Notes under the pieces: generated by a model
Seen by the model: only the letters and a program-made list of their open reading frames with translations
The model's database searches: none
Told to the model about the DNA's origin: nothing
DNA from: Rubricoccus marinus
Lineage (GTDB): Bacteria; Bacteroidota; Rhodothermia; Rhodothermales; Rubricoccaceae
Assembly: GCF_002257665.1 (NCBI RefSeq)
Contig: NZ_MQWB01000001.1
Location: 3,669,119-3,733,118 of the forward strand
Reading direction: 5' to 3'
Length of the DNA: 64,000 nucleotides
Shown here: in pieces, positions 33,125 to 41,394 of the stretch
Position numbering within the stretch: position 1 is the stretch's first letter
Layout: each line of letters opens with the position of its first letter
Made by a program: the position numbers and the translations under genes

Positions 33125-33142
33125 GCCTCTGGCGCCAGAGGC
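33125..33142. repeat. 18-bp iterated palindrome
   Basis: Perfect GCCTCTGGCGCCAGAGGC, 15 bases from the REP-like hairpin. Confidence 0.9.
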
Positions 33143-33235
33143 AGAATCGCGAGAGCAGAAAAGCGCCACCAGAGGCGGAAATCGGAGCGGCCTCTGGCGC
33201 CGGGTCTAGCCCCCGCTGGCCACTCCCTACTGGCC

Positions 33236-34255
33236 CTAAAACGAAGCGGTGACGCCGATGCGGTGCGTGGAGCCGAGGCGGTCGAGCTGGGTGTAGCCGT
33301 AGTCGGCGTGGACCTCGCGGTCGCCCAAGCCGGGCACGTTGATGCCGAAGCCGAAGGAGGGCAGGTTGGCTTCGTCGGCGCCGAAGGCGTAGCCGGTGCG
33401 CAGCGCCAGGAGCCCGCCGAAGACGTACTCCGCGCCGAGGTTGAACTGCTCGGCGTTGTCGTTGGGGTTGGTGAGCTGGCCCGAGACCGTCAGCGCGTGG
33501 TCCGCGGTGCGCATCACGTCGTAGCTGAGCCCCAGCAGGAAGGTGGTCGGCGGCACGAGGTCCTCGAACTCGTCCTCGATCACCGGGTCGCCTTCGACCG
33601 TCGTGCGCGGCAGGTCGCCAGAGGCCACACCGTTGAGGCCGAAGTTGCGGATCGCGATGCCGATGTTGGCGCCGGTGTCGCCCACCTTGTACGCCACGCC
33701 GAGGTCGACGAGGCCGGCGGTCATCGCCACGTCGGCGGCGCTCTCGCGGACGACCTTGGCCGTTACGCCGTAGGAGAACAGGTCCGTGAGCGCCTGGCTG
33801 ACGGTCAAACCGCCCACGATGCCGACGTACGAGAACGTCTCGCCGGTTCCAGACGGGCCGGAGAACTCGTCGGTCACGGTCATGTCGCCGGAGTCCAGAG
33901 CCTGCACGTGTGCGCCGACGGTAAAGGCGCCCACCTTCTGCGTCAGCGCGGCGTAGCTCATGCTCACGTCGGCGTAGTAGTTCAGCCGCGCGAGCGCGAG
34001 CTGCGTGTCGGCGCCTCTGGCGGAGAGCGCCGGGTTCCAGAACAGCGCGCTGGCGTCGTCGGCGGTGGCGACGGCCGTGCCGCCGAGCGCGGCGCCGCGG
34101 GGGTCGACCGTGACCTCCAGGAACTGGAAGCCGGAGGTGCCCGCGCGGTCGCTACCGTAGGACGGGAGCAGCTGTGCGCTCGCGCCAGAGGCCACGAGCA
34201 GCAGCGCCGCGAGCAGCGCCAGAGGCCGGGAGAGGGAGGGGGAGAATCGGGTCAT
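33236..34255 (-). CDS. PorV-like outer-membrane protein
   Basis: 339 residues. The signal ends VASGASAQ (ASG from the iterated 9-mer at 34183). The mature start GFQFLEVTVDPRGAALGGTAVATADDASALFWNPA is a clear PorV/PorQ-type opening. Strands continue to a C-terminal Phe (IGVTASF). In T9SS bacteria PorV shuttles cargo from the translocon; divergent copies like this are common beside TBDR genes and may be porins or transporters. The stop of the upstream TBDR gene is 54 bases away. Confidence 0.85.
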   Translation of the reverse strand: MTRFSPSLSRPLALLAALLLVASGASAQLLPSYGSDRAGTSGFQFLEVTVDPRGAALGGTAVATADDASALFWNPALSARGADTQLALARLNYYADVSMSYAALTQKVGAFTVGAHVQALDSGDMTVTDEFSGPSGTGETFSYVGIVGGLTVSQALTDLFSYGVTAKVVRESAADVAMTAGLVDLGVAYKVGDTGANIGIAIRNFGLNGVASGDLPRTTVEGDPVIEDEFEDLVPPTTFLLGLSYDVMRTADHALTVSGQLTNPNDNAEQFNLGAEYVFGGLLALRTGYAFGADEANLPSFGFGINVPGLGDREVHADYGYTQLDRLGSTHRIGVTASF

Positions 34256-34278
34256 GGATGCGGGATCCGCAGGCGGAG

Positions 34279-34296
34279 CGCCAGAGGCCTCTGGCG
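34279..34296. repeat. Iterated palindrome in the opposite arm order
   Basis: CGCCAGAGGCCTCTGGCG inside the 54-base gap between the TBDR and PorV-like genes. Confidence 0.9.
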
Positions 34297-34309
34297 AGGC
34301 CGGTGTGCG

Positions 34310-37222
34310 CTAGAACTTGTAGCTCAGGCCGAAGACGACGTGCCGGGGCGCGAGGTAGCGGGCGGGGTTGAGCGGCGGGAGGCCGCTCGTGTCGGGGTCC
34401 TCGTAGCGCGGGTCGCGGACGGTCCCGGTGACGTCATAGTCCGGGTTGCCACGGAGCGCGGTGAAGTCCGTCGTCTCGTCCACCTCGGGGTAGGCGCGGC
34501 CCGTCACGGGGTTGATGATGACGCCGTTCTTCTGGTTGAAGAGGTTCTCCACCTCCAGCGTGAAGACGACGTCGCTGCCGGCGACCGCGAAGCGGCGCTC
34601 GGCGCGGAGGTCGAACCACCACCACGGCTTGCCGCTCTCGGAGAAGCGGAGCGCGGGGTCGTCCACGGTCTCGTAGATCGGGCGCCAGTCGCGCTCGCCG
34701 GTGAACGGATTGCGCTCGTTGCCGATAAACTCGACGGGCGTGTAGCGCTGCCCGCTGCGGAAGGTGCTCTGGAGGAACAGCTTGGCGCGGTTCAACCCAG
34801 GGATCCCGAGCCACGGGCGGTCCTCGTCATGGCTGAGCGTGAGCGAGCCCTTGATGTCCAGCGGGCGGTCCCACGCCAGAGGCGTCTCGAACGTGTTGTC
34901 CACGTTGCCTGTCCGGATGAGGTCATCCAGCGCGTCGTTGTTGGTGGAGCTCAGGCCTGTGGCCCGGGAGTAGCTCGCGTTGAGTTGGCCCTGGAACCAA
35001 GAGCCGATGCGCTTGATGTAGGACGCCTCGATGCCGCGGACGCGGGCGAAATCACCGTTGACGCGGAGCGCGCGGTTGGTCTCACGGCCCGTCGGGTCGA
35101 TGATCGTGGCGCGGGCGACGGTGATGAAGTCGTACTTGTCGCGCCAGAAGGCCGTCACGCTCAGCGCGTCGTTCTGCGTGATCTGGTTGCGGATGCCGAG
35201 CTCGTAGGCCACGTCCACCTCGGGGTTGAGGTTGGGGTTACCGAGGTCGGAGAAGAAGGAGCGGTCCTGGTAGAACGGGTCCAGGTTGGCGTACACGAAC
35301 GTCGGGTGCGCCTGCTGCATGGAGTGGCCGTAAGAGAAGAACAGCACCTGGTTCTCACGGACGGGGAAGCTCACCGAGAGCTTGGGCAGGAAGCGGCCCT
35401 TCCAGCGCAGCCCGAGCGCGCTCGTGGTCTCGTCCAGGTACGCCTCGCGGAGCGGCGCCGGGATCGTAAAGGCCTCGCTCTCCACGAGGTTGTCCACGTA
35501 CTCGCCAGCGGCCCACGTTTCGACGCGCGCGCCGAGTGTGGCGATGAGGCCGTTGTAGCGGATCCGGTGCGAGGTGTAGAAGGCGCCCTTGCGCGGCTTC
35601 ACGCGCCAGATGTCCGCCGACTGGCCCAGGCGGTTGGACTGCGAGACCGTCCCGTCCGGAAGCGTGATCGGCGCGCCGACCCACGGGCGCACGATGTCGA
35701 TCCACTGGTAGTCGTTGAACGACGCCTCCAGGCCGGCGGTGAACTCGTAGTTGGTGTCCTTGGAGAAGCGGGTGTACTCGCCTCTGGCGGTGATCTGCTC
35801 CGCGAAGTGATCGTGCCAGTCCGTAGCGACGCCGCCGTTGTTGAAGAAGCCCGGCCCAGGGAGGACGAACAGCGTCGTATCCGAGGGGAGGCTGCCGAGG
35901 TCCGGGTTGCCGAAGATGGTCCCGGGGTAGCCCGGGATGGAGGACGGGTCGAGCTCTGTGTCCACGTTCTCCGGGCGCCAGTCGCGGCCGTTGGCGTCGG
36001 CGCGGAGCTGGGTGAACAGGCGCGAGACCTGGATCTCGTAGATGGACTGCGGGGTGTTGGCGTGCGTCCACAGCAGGTAGCTCAGGTTCGAGTTCTGCGT
36101 GTACGTGTTCGCGAGGTCCGGCTGCTGCGCGAAGGCGTACTGGAAGCCCGGCGCGACGACCGCGTCGTTGCCGGTCACCTGCAGGCTGCGAGTGTCCTGG
36201 TTGATGCCGAGCGAGCGCTGGTAGGAGCCCACGAGCTTCATGCCCGAGCGCGGCAGGAAGACCAGCTTGCCCAGCCCGTTCCAGCGGTTGCTGCGGCGGG
36301 GGGCCCAGAAGTCGCTCTGCACGACCGAGGACTCCAACTGGTCCGGCACGAAGCCCTGGAAGCCATCCTGGAAGTTGGACTGGCCGGAGACGAAGAACCG
36401 CAGGCGGTCCGGCACGATGGGGCCGGCGACCGAGAGCTCGTAGTTCTCCTCGTTGAAGGTGCTCGCCCAGTCGTCGTTAAAGCCGGCGTTGTCCCGTTGG
36501 ACCGCGATGCCGACCTCGAACTCGTCCGAACCCTCGCGCGTGCGGACCTGGATCACGCCAGAGGTGGAGCCGCCTACGCTGGCGTCGGAGCCGGTCGTGT
36601 TGACCTCCACCTCGCCGAGCGAGTTGGAGCCCAGGTCGAGCCCGAAGCCCGTTCCCGCCAGAGGATCCTTCGCGTTGACGCCGTCCACGACGTAGCCGGT
36701 CTCGTTTGCGCGGCCGCCGCGGATGTAGAGGCCCGTCGGGTCCTGAAAGACGCCGGCCTGGTTGCTCACCACGTCCTGCACGTCGCGCACGGGACGCGCG
36801 GCGATCTCCTCGGCGCTCACGAAGTAGGCGCTCTGTGCCTGCTCCACGTCGATCAGCGGGCGCTCACCGATCACGACGACCTCTTGGTCGGCGTCCAGCG
36901 AGGCCTCCGCAAGCTCGACGTCCAGCCGCGTCGTCTCGCCGTTTCGGACGGAGATGCCGGTGAACTCCAGGGTCTGGTAGCCCACGTACGACACGCGCAC
37001 GGTGTAGTCGCCCGCGCGGAGGTCCCCGATGGAGAACTCGCCGTCGAGGTCCGTCGCGGCACCGCGCGTGGTGCCGATCACGAGCACGTTGACGCCGATC
37101 AGCGTCTCGTCGTTGGACGCGTCGGTAACGGTCCCGGCGAGGGTGCCCTGCGCGGAGGCCTCTGGCGCGAGCGCGAGGAGGAACACCGTGAGGGCAGCGA
37201 GGAGGAGCAGGCGCGGAGTCAT
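34310..37222 (-). CDS. TonB-dependent receptor with CarboxypepD_reg domain
   Basis: 970 residues. The signal ends APEASAQ (iterated 9-mer at 37158). A CarboxypepD_reg domain covers about residues 26-110 (LAGTVTDASNDETLIGVNV). The plug follows (PVRDVQDVVSNQAGVFQDPTGLYIRGGRANETGYVVDGV, GEVEVNTTGSDASVGGSTSGVIQV). The barrel ends RHVVFGLSYKF. It is SusC-like in build but no SusD gene is adjacent. It lies in a leftward block between a large lipoprotein gene (58 bases upstream) and the PorV-like gene. Cargo unknown. Confidence 0.92.
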   Translation of the reverse strand: MTPRLLLLAALTVFLLALAPEASAQGTLAGTVTDASNDETLIGVNVLVIGTTRGAATDLDGEFSIGDLRAGDYTVRVSYVGYQTLEFTGISVRNGETTRLDVELAEASLDADQEVVVIGERPLIDVEQAQSAYFVSAEEIAARPVRDVQDVVSNQAGVFQDPTGLYIRGGRANETGYVVDGVNAKDPLAGTGFGLDLGSNSLGEVEVNTTGSDASVGGSTSGVIQVRTREGSDEFEVGIAVQRDNAGFNDDWASTFNEENYELSVAGPIVPDRLRFFVSGQSNFQDGFQGFVPDQLESSVVQSDFWAPRRSNRWNGLGKLVFLPRSGMKLVGSYQRSLGINQDTRSLQVTGNDAVVAPGFQYAFAQQPDLANTYTQNSNLSYLLWTHANTPQSIYEIQVSRLFTQLRADANGRDWRPENVDTELDPSSIPGYPGTIFGNPDLGSLPSDTTLFVLPGPGFFNNGGVATDWHDHFAEQITARGEYTRFSKDTNYEFTAGLEASFNDYQWIDIVRPWVGAPITLPDGTVSQSNRLGQSADIWRVKPRKGAFYTSHRIRYNGLIATLGARVETWAAGEYVDNLVESEAFTIPAPLREAYLDETTSALGLRWKGRFLPKLSVSFPVRENQVLFFSYGHSMQQAHPTFVYANLDPFYQDRSFFSDLGNPNLNPEVDVAYELGIRNQITQNDALSVTAFWRDKYDFITVARATIIDPTGRETNRALRVNGDFARVRGIEASYIKRIGSWFQGQLNASYSRATGLSSTNNDALDDLIRTGNVDNTFETPLAWDRPLDIKGSLTLSHDEDRPWLGIPGLNRAKLFLQSTFRSGQRYTPVEFIGNERNPFTGERDWRPIYETVDDPALRFSESGKPWWWFDLRAERRFAVAGSDVVFTLEVENLFNQKNGVIINPVTGRAYPEVDETTDFTALRGNPDYDVTGTVRDPRYEDPDTSGLPPLNPARYLAPRHVVFGLSYKF

Positions 37223-37250
37223 AGAGCGAGAGACAGAATCTCAGAGCAGA

Positions 37251-37272
37251 GCCTCTGGCGAGCGCCAGAGGC
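37251..37272. repeat. Iterated hairpin with 2-base loop
   Basis: GCCTCTGGCG, AG, CGCCAGAGGC: the palindrome with two extra bases at its centre, between lipoprotein and TBDR genes. Confidence 0.9.
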
Positions 37273-37280
37273 CAAAACGC

Positions 37281-38912
37281 TTAACGGGCGGCGAAGGTCG
37301 AGCCGGTCGGGAAGTCGAGGCCGTCGAGCAGGACGGCGAGCGCGTCGGCGACGCCCTCGGTCCCGCCCCCGGCGGGCGCGAAGAGCGGGTTCGGGCCGGC
37401 GAAAAGCGGGAGAGAGAAGAGGGCCACGCGGCGGTCGGCGCGGATGCTGGCCACGACCTCGCTGCCCTGCCAGACATCGGTGGGGCGGTTGTTCTCGTAG
37501 AACGAGATGCGGTAGAGCACCAGGTCGTCCGGCCGCGCCTCGTAGGGGAGCGCGCTGGTGAGCAGCCGCGTGGTCTGAAGCGGCGGGAGCGTGCGGCCCG
37601 TGCCCGGGACCTCAACGCCGGGCCGGACGGCGGTCCCGCTGTTGGCGCGGAGCGCGATCACGCCCGGGCGGAATTCGATCAGGTTGCCCAGCGGCAGCAC
37701 GTCGATCGCCGGGTTGCCCGCGCCGTCGTCGGCGTTCTGCGGGAGCGTAATGGGCGTGTGGACGAGGATCCGGCCGCCGCCGTCGAAGAAGTCGCCGAGG
37801 ACGGCCGCGGCGCGCGGGAAGTTGTTGCCGGAGACGCGGTTGGTGACGGCGTTGGAGACCCAGTAGATCCGGTTCCAGAGCGCGAGAGTCTCGCGGAGCG
37901 TCGGGTCCTGCGTGGCCGGGAGCGCGTCGGAAAACGTGGGGCTGGCGGCGCTCTGGGCGGTCGCGGAGAGGTCCCACTCGTCGTAGTTCGCCGTGCCGTG
38001 AATGCCGAGGGCCTCTCGCGCGACGCCGAGCACGGCATCGTCGCCAGCGGCGCGGTAGTCGTTGACGAGCAGCACGTCGCTGGTCACGCGGCGGACGTAG
38101 AAGGCGCCGAGCGGGGTGCCGTCGGCGTCCAGGTCGGGGTAGCGCAGCGTGGGGCTCGTGGCGCCGGCCTGGTCCACGGAGCGGATGTACAGCACGTTGT
38201 CGCCGTCCAGCCGCAGGCCGGGCAGGACCGTCCCCGTGTTGGAGAAGCCGCGGCCCACGTAGAGGCGCGCGCCGGTCTCGCCAGAGGCGCGCGGGTTCTC
38301 CGCAACGAGCGTGAGGAACGTGGCCTCTGGCGCGATGCGCGTAAACGTTCCGTCGGGGTCGTTCAGCGAGAGCTCGATGGCGGCGAGGTTGGCGTCGCCG
38401 TCGCGGTCAGCGGCCGCAAAGGAGAACGAGACGACCGGCCAAGTGGAGTCCGGCGGGGCCTCGGCGGCGATCAGCCGGAAGGTGGGGTTGGAGTTGACGA
38501 TGGGGAAGACCGTGCGCGCAGGCGTCGGGTCTTTGGCCTCGTCGTTGTCGATCGCGCGGACCTCGACGGCCACGTCGGCCTCGGCGGAGCCCAGCGGGAT
38601 CGGGAGCAGTAGGGTGGAGTCGCGGCGCGCGGTGCGGCCCCAGCCGTCCTCGGGCGCGGGCTCGGGGAGCCCGGCACCGATGGCGTAGGCGCGGACTTCG
38701 TAGGCGAGCACGACGCCGTCGGCGTCGGTTCCGCTCCAGGCCACGTTCACCGTCGAGACGAGGCGGCGACCGGCGAGGTCTTCGCGCAGGTCCGTCGAGC
38801 GGACGGACAGTTCGGTCTCGGGCGCCTGGTTGTCCGAGCGGTTGCCCTCGAAGCCCGCGTCGCAGGCGGCGAGCGCGACGAGCGCGGTGAGAGCGAGAAG
38901 GGAGCGGAGCAT
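37281..38912 (-). CDS. Large lipoprotein of unknown function
   Basis: 543 residues from the ATG at 38912. The lipoprotein signal is TALVALAACDAGF with Cys18. The first third has fibronectin/Ig-like strands (APETELSVRSTD, VAWSGTDADGVVLAYEVRAY, AAADRDGDANLAAIELSLND). The second half has an alpha/beta part (VTSDVLLVNDYRA, RAAAVLGDFFDGGGRILVHTP) resembling glutamine-amidotransferase-like or flavodoxin-like folds. I do not recognise a family. The gene precedes the TBDR gene by 58 bases on the same strand, like lipoproteins that partner SusC-type receptors. Confidence 0.7.
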   Translation of the reverse strand: MLRSLLALTALVALAACDAGFEGNRSDNQAPETELSVRSTDLREDLAGRRLVSTVNVAWSGTDADGVVLAYEVRAYAIGAGLPEPAPEDGWGRTARRDSTLLLPIPLGSAEADVAVEVRAIDNDEAKDPTPARTVFPIVNSNPTFRLIAAEAPPDSTWPVVSFSFAAADRDGDANLAAIELSLNDPDGTFTRIAPEATFLTLVAENPRASGETGARLYVGRGFSNTGTVLPGLRLDGDNVLYIRSVDQAGATSPTLRYPDLDADGTPLGAFYVRRVTSDVLLVNDYRAAGDDAVLGVAREALGIHGTANYDEWDLSATAQSAASPTFSDALPATQDPTLRETLALWNRIYWVSNAVTNRVSGNNFPRAAAVLGDFFDGGGRILVHTPITLPQNADDGAGNPAIDVLPLGNLIEFRPGVIALRANSGTAVRPGVEVPGTGRTLPPLQTTRLLTSALPYEARPDDLVLYRISFYENNRPTDVWQGSEVVASIRADRRVALFSLPLFAGPNPLFAPAGGGTEGVADALAVLLDGLDFPTGSTFAAR

Positions 38913-38954
38913 TCGAGTCAGAATCAGTCGGCGCGCAGGGCGCCAGAACGCAAG

Positions 38955-38988
38955 CCCGGCCTCTGGCGAGAAGGTGCCAGAGGCCGGG
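38955..38988 (-). terminator. Long hairpin built on the iterated motif
   Basis: A 13-bp stem, CCCGGCCTCTGGC at 38955-38967 paired with GCCAGAGGCCGGG at 38976-38988, loop 8 bases, 11 bases after the stop of the OB-fold T9SS gene. No T tract. Confidence 0.6.
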
Positions 38989-38999
38989 CCCACGGAGGG

Positions 39000-41261
39000 T
39001 TAGCGGACGACCGCGATGCGGGCCGTCGTGACTTCACCGGCGGCCTCCAGGCGGAGGACGTAGACGCCAGAGGCGAGGCCTGCAGCGTTGAGCGTCGCGA
39101 CGTGCGCGCCAGCGGCGGTGTCGCCAGAGGCGAGCGTGGCGACCTCGCGGCCGGTCACGTCGTACAGGCGCAGCGTGGCGGGGCCAGCGGCGTCCAGCTC
39201 ATACTCCACGCGTGCCATGCCCGTCACCGGGTTGGGGTACGTGCCGTCGATGCGGATCGTGCGGGCCTGGATGCCGCCCTCGTTCGCGCTGATCACGGCG
39301 CCGATGTCGGCGGTCGTGACCGGCGTCACCTTGTAGTTGAAGAACGAGTAGTAGAGCGGGCCACGGACGAAGTCCAGCACGTTGCCCTCGTCGAGCAGCT
39401 CGTCCGGGTCGTTGCCCGTGTACGAGAGGCCGTTCGAGTAGTCGTCCGCGCGGACGCCGTTGCCGGTCGTGCCGTCGCTGGAGAACAGGAACTCACCAAA
39501 CGGGCCGTTCGGGGCGTCCGCGTTGGTGGAGACCACCGTCACGTCGTCGAACGAGACGAGCATGCCTTCGTGCTGCTCTGCCGTGAACGCGCCGTTCGAG
39601 CCGTTGAACGCGCTCGTGGGGACCTCTACGTAGCCGTAAGGGGCGCCGCTTCCGGTCTCGGTGAACGTCACGTTCGTGAGCTGCGTCACGTTGAAGTTCT
39701 CGGTGACGGTCGCTTCGCTGATGTTGATCCGGTCGCCCACGGCCAGGCCGGGGTCGGCGGAGCCGAAGAAGATCCAGATGCCAGTAAACGGCGCGAGGTC
39801 CTCGTCGTCCTGGATCGTTGCGACCCAGTTGTTGCCGCTTCCGGTCTGGAAGATGGACTGCACGACGGCGTCGAGGTCGAAGGTGACCGCGTTGCCGGTG
39901 GCGAGCGGGCTGGCCTCCGCGCCTGCGGTGGCGTCGAAGACGGTCTGGATCAGCGCGATGCTGTTGATTGCGCCCTCGAACACGAGGTAGGCCTGCTCGT
40001 CGGTCGTCGTCGAGCCGCCCTCGGTGTCGGTAGCGACAACGTTGTAGAAGACGTAAGCGCCGTTGGCGTCGTCGCTCGTACGGGCCGGGATGGTGGCCGT
40101 GAACTCGTCGCCAGAGGTCCGCGTCAGCGTCGCCTGGCCGCTCTGGACCTCGGTGCCGTCCACCACGTAGCGGTAGTTCAGGACCGCGCTCGCGATGGTG
40201 CCGTCACCGGCCACGATGGTCGCCGTGATGGTCACGTCGTCGCTCGGGCCGGGGACCGTTGCGGGGCCGTTCACGGAGACGGTCGGAGGCGCGGATGCGA
40301 CCTCGAAGTCCGTGTCCTCGAACGGGTTGATGACGAAGTTAGCGCCGTTCGGCGTGGAGTAGTTGAAGCCTCCGGTGTCGCCGGTGAAGAGCAGGAAGCC
40401 CTGCACGTTGGCCGTGCCCGTTGCCGGCGGCACGAAGTCGTCGTCGATGCAGGCTGCGGCCTGGCCGGGGGGGAAGTACGTCGCGTCGCGGTCGTTGCGG
40501 AAGCAGACGGACGTGTCGTAGAGGTTGGTCTGCGGTGCGCCGCCATCAGAGGCGTCGGAGAACAGCACGTTGGGACGCGCGCCCTGAACGCCCTGCACGA
40601 CGGTCGTGTTGACCAAACGGACGTACTGGCCGTTGTAGTCGCCGTACACGCTCCAGTCGATCTGCGTCAGGTCGTCAACGGCGTCGTGGAAGTCGTCGAT
40701 GGAAACCGTGATCGGGTCCAGGATCGGGTCGCCAGCACCAACGGGGTTGCCGTTGTTGGTGACGCTGACCGGGGAGATCTGCATGCTCTTGCCGCCGCCA
40801 TCGAAGGGGCTCACGAAGCCGCAAACAGTGATCTCGTCGCCGACGAAGAGGTTCTGCGTCTCCTCACGCGCGGAGCGGCCGTCCACGATCTGGATGCCCA
40901 TGCCCTCAGGGCCTGCGGTCGCCGCAGTGATGTCGCGCACGAAGACGTGGATACGTCCCGGGATGCCGTCCACAGCCGACGCGAGGCCGGAGAGGCGTGG
41001 GTTGGAGAGGACGACGGCGGTGAACTCGACGAGCTCGTCTTCGAGGTCGTTGGTGAGCAGCGTCTGGATCTGCGCGATGTCCAGCGTGCCCGCCGCGGAG
41101 GCGGAGTTCAGCTGGTCAACGTTGGCCTGCGGGATCGCGTTGATGTCGCGAACGGTGACCCGCTGGAAGTCGGTGCCTGCGGTGCCGGTGCACTGCGCGA
41201 GCGCCTCTGGCGCCGCGAAGAGTGCCAGCGCCGCGAGGGCGAGGGTAGCGTTTCTCATCAT
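39000..41261 (-). CDS. Secreted OB-fold/Ig-like protein with type IX secretion sorting domain
   Basis: 753 residues from the ATG at 41261. The signal ends APEALAQ (iterated 9-mer at 41203). Two OB-fold-like regions typical of extracellular nuclease-associated proteins are visible, around 50-260 (LVEFTAVVLSNPR, MGIQIVDGRSA, GDEITVCGFVSPF) and 500-660 (HEGMLVSFDDVTVVS, FGEFLFSSDGTTGNGVRADD). An Ig-like domain lies between. The C-terminal 80 residues (TYPNPVTGMARVEYELD, LRLYDVTGREVATL, GVYVLRL, TARIAVVR) are a T9SS type A sorting domain. It should be exported and anchored at the surface. No catalytic site is recognised. Confidence 0.82.
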   Translation of the reverse strand: MMRNATLALAALALFAAPEALAQCTGTAGTDFQRVTVRDINAIPQANVDQLNSASAAGTLDIAQIQTLLTNDLEDELVEFTAVVLSNPRLSGLASAVDGIPGRIHVFVRDITAATAGPEGMGIQIVDGRSAREETQNLFVGDEITVCGFVSPFDGGGKSMQISPVSVTNNGNPVGAGDPILDPITVSIDDFHDAVDDLTQIDWSVYGDYNGQYVRLVNTTVVQGVQGARPNVLFSDASDGGAPQTNLYDTSVCFRNDRDATYFPPGQAAACIDDDFVPPATGTANVQGFLLFTGDTGGFNYSTPNGANFVINPFEDTDFEVASAPPTVSVNGPATVPGPSDDVTITATIVAGDGTIASAVLNYRYVVDGTEVQSGQATLTRTSGDEFTATIPARTSDDANGAYVFYNVVATDTEGGSTTTDEQAYLVFEGAINSIALIQTVFDATAGAEASPLATGNAVTFDLDAVVQSIFQTGSGNNWVATIQDDEDLAPFTGIWIFFGSADPGLAVGDRINISEATVTENFNVTQLTNVTFTETGSGAPYGYVEVPTSAFNGSNGAFTAEQHEGMLVSFDDVTVVSTNADAPNGPFGEFLFSSDGTTGNGVRADDYSNGLSYTGNDPDELLDEGNVLDFVRGPLYYSFFNYKVTPVTTADIGAVISANEGGIQARTIRIDGTYPNPVTGMARVEYELDAAGPATLRLYDVTGREVATLASGDTAAGAHVATLNAAGLASGVYVLRLEAAGEVTTARIAVVR

Positions 41262-41293
41262 GAGTGTGGAGGGGAGGGGAGGAGAGTCTTGCG

Positions 41294-41311
41294 CGCCAGA
41301 GGCCTCTGGCG
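41294..41311. repeat. Iterated palindrome in the opposite arm order
   Basis: CGCCAGAGGCCTCTGGCG in the gap upstream of the OB-fold T9SS gene. Confidence 0.9.
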
Positions 41312-41394
41312 GGGGCGCCGTGCGGCGCGGAGGCCTCGGGCGCGGGCCGCCGAGGCGGGCGCCAGAGGCGAGGGGTGCCGCCCGAAGGCGACCG

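Noticed and set aside
33056-37561. A 1,501-codon rightward open frame
   Set aside because: It is antisense to clear PorV-like and TBDR genes, has the Arg/Val/Gly-rich composition of a GC-rich shadow frame and shows no domain.
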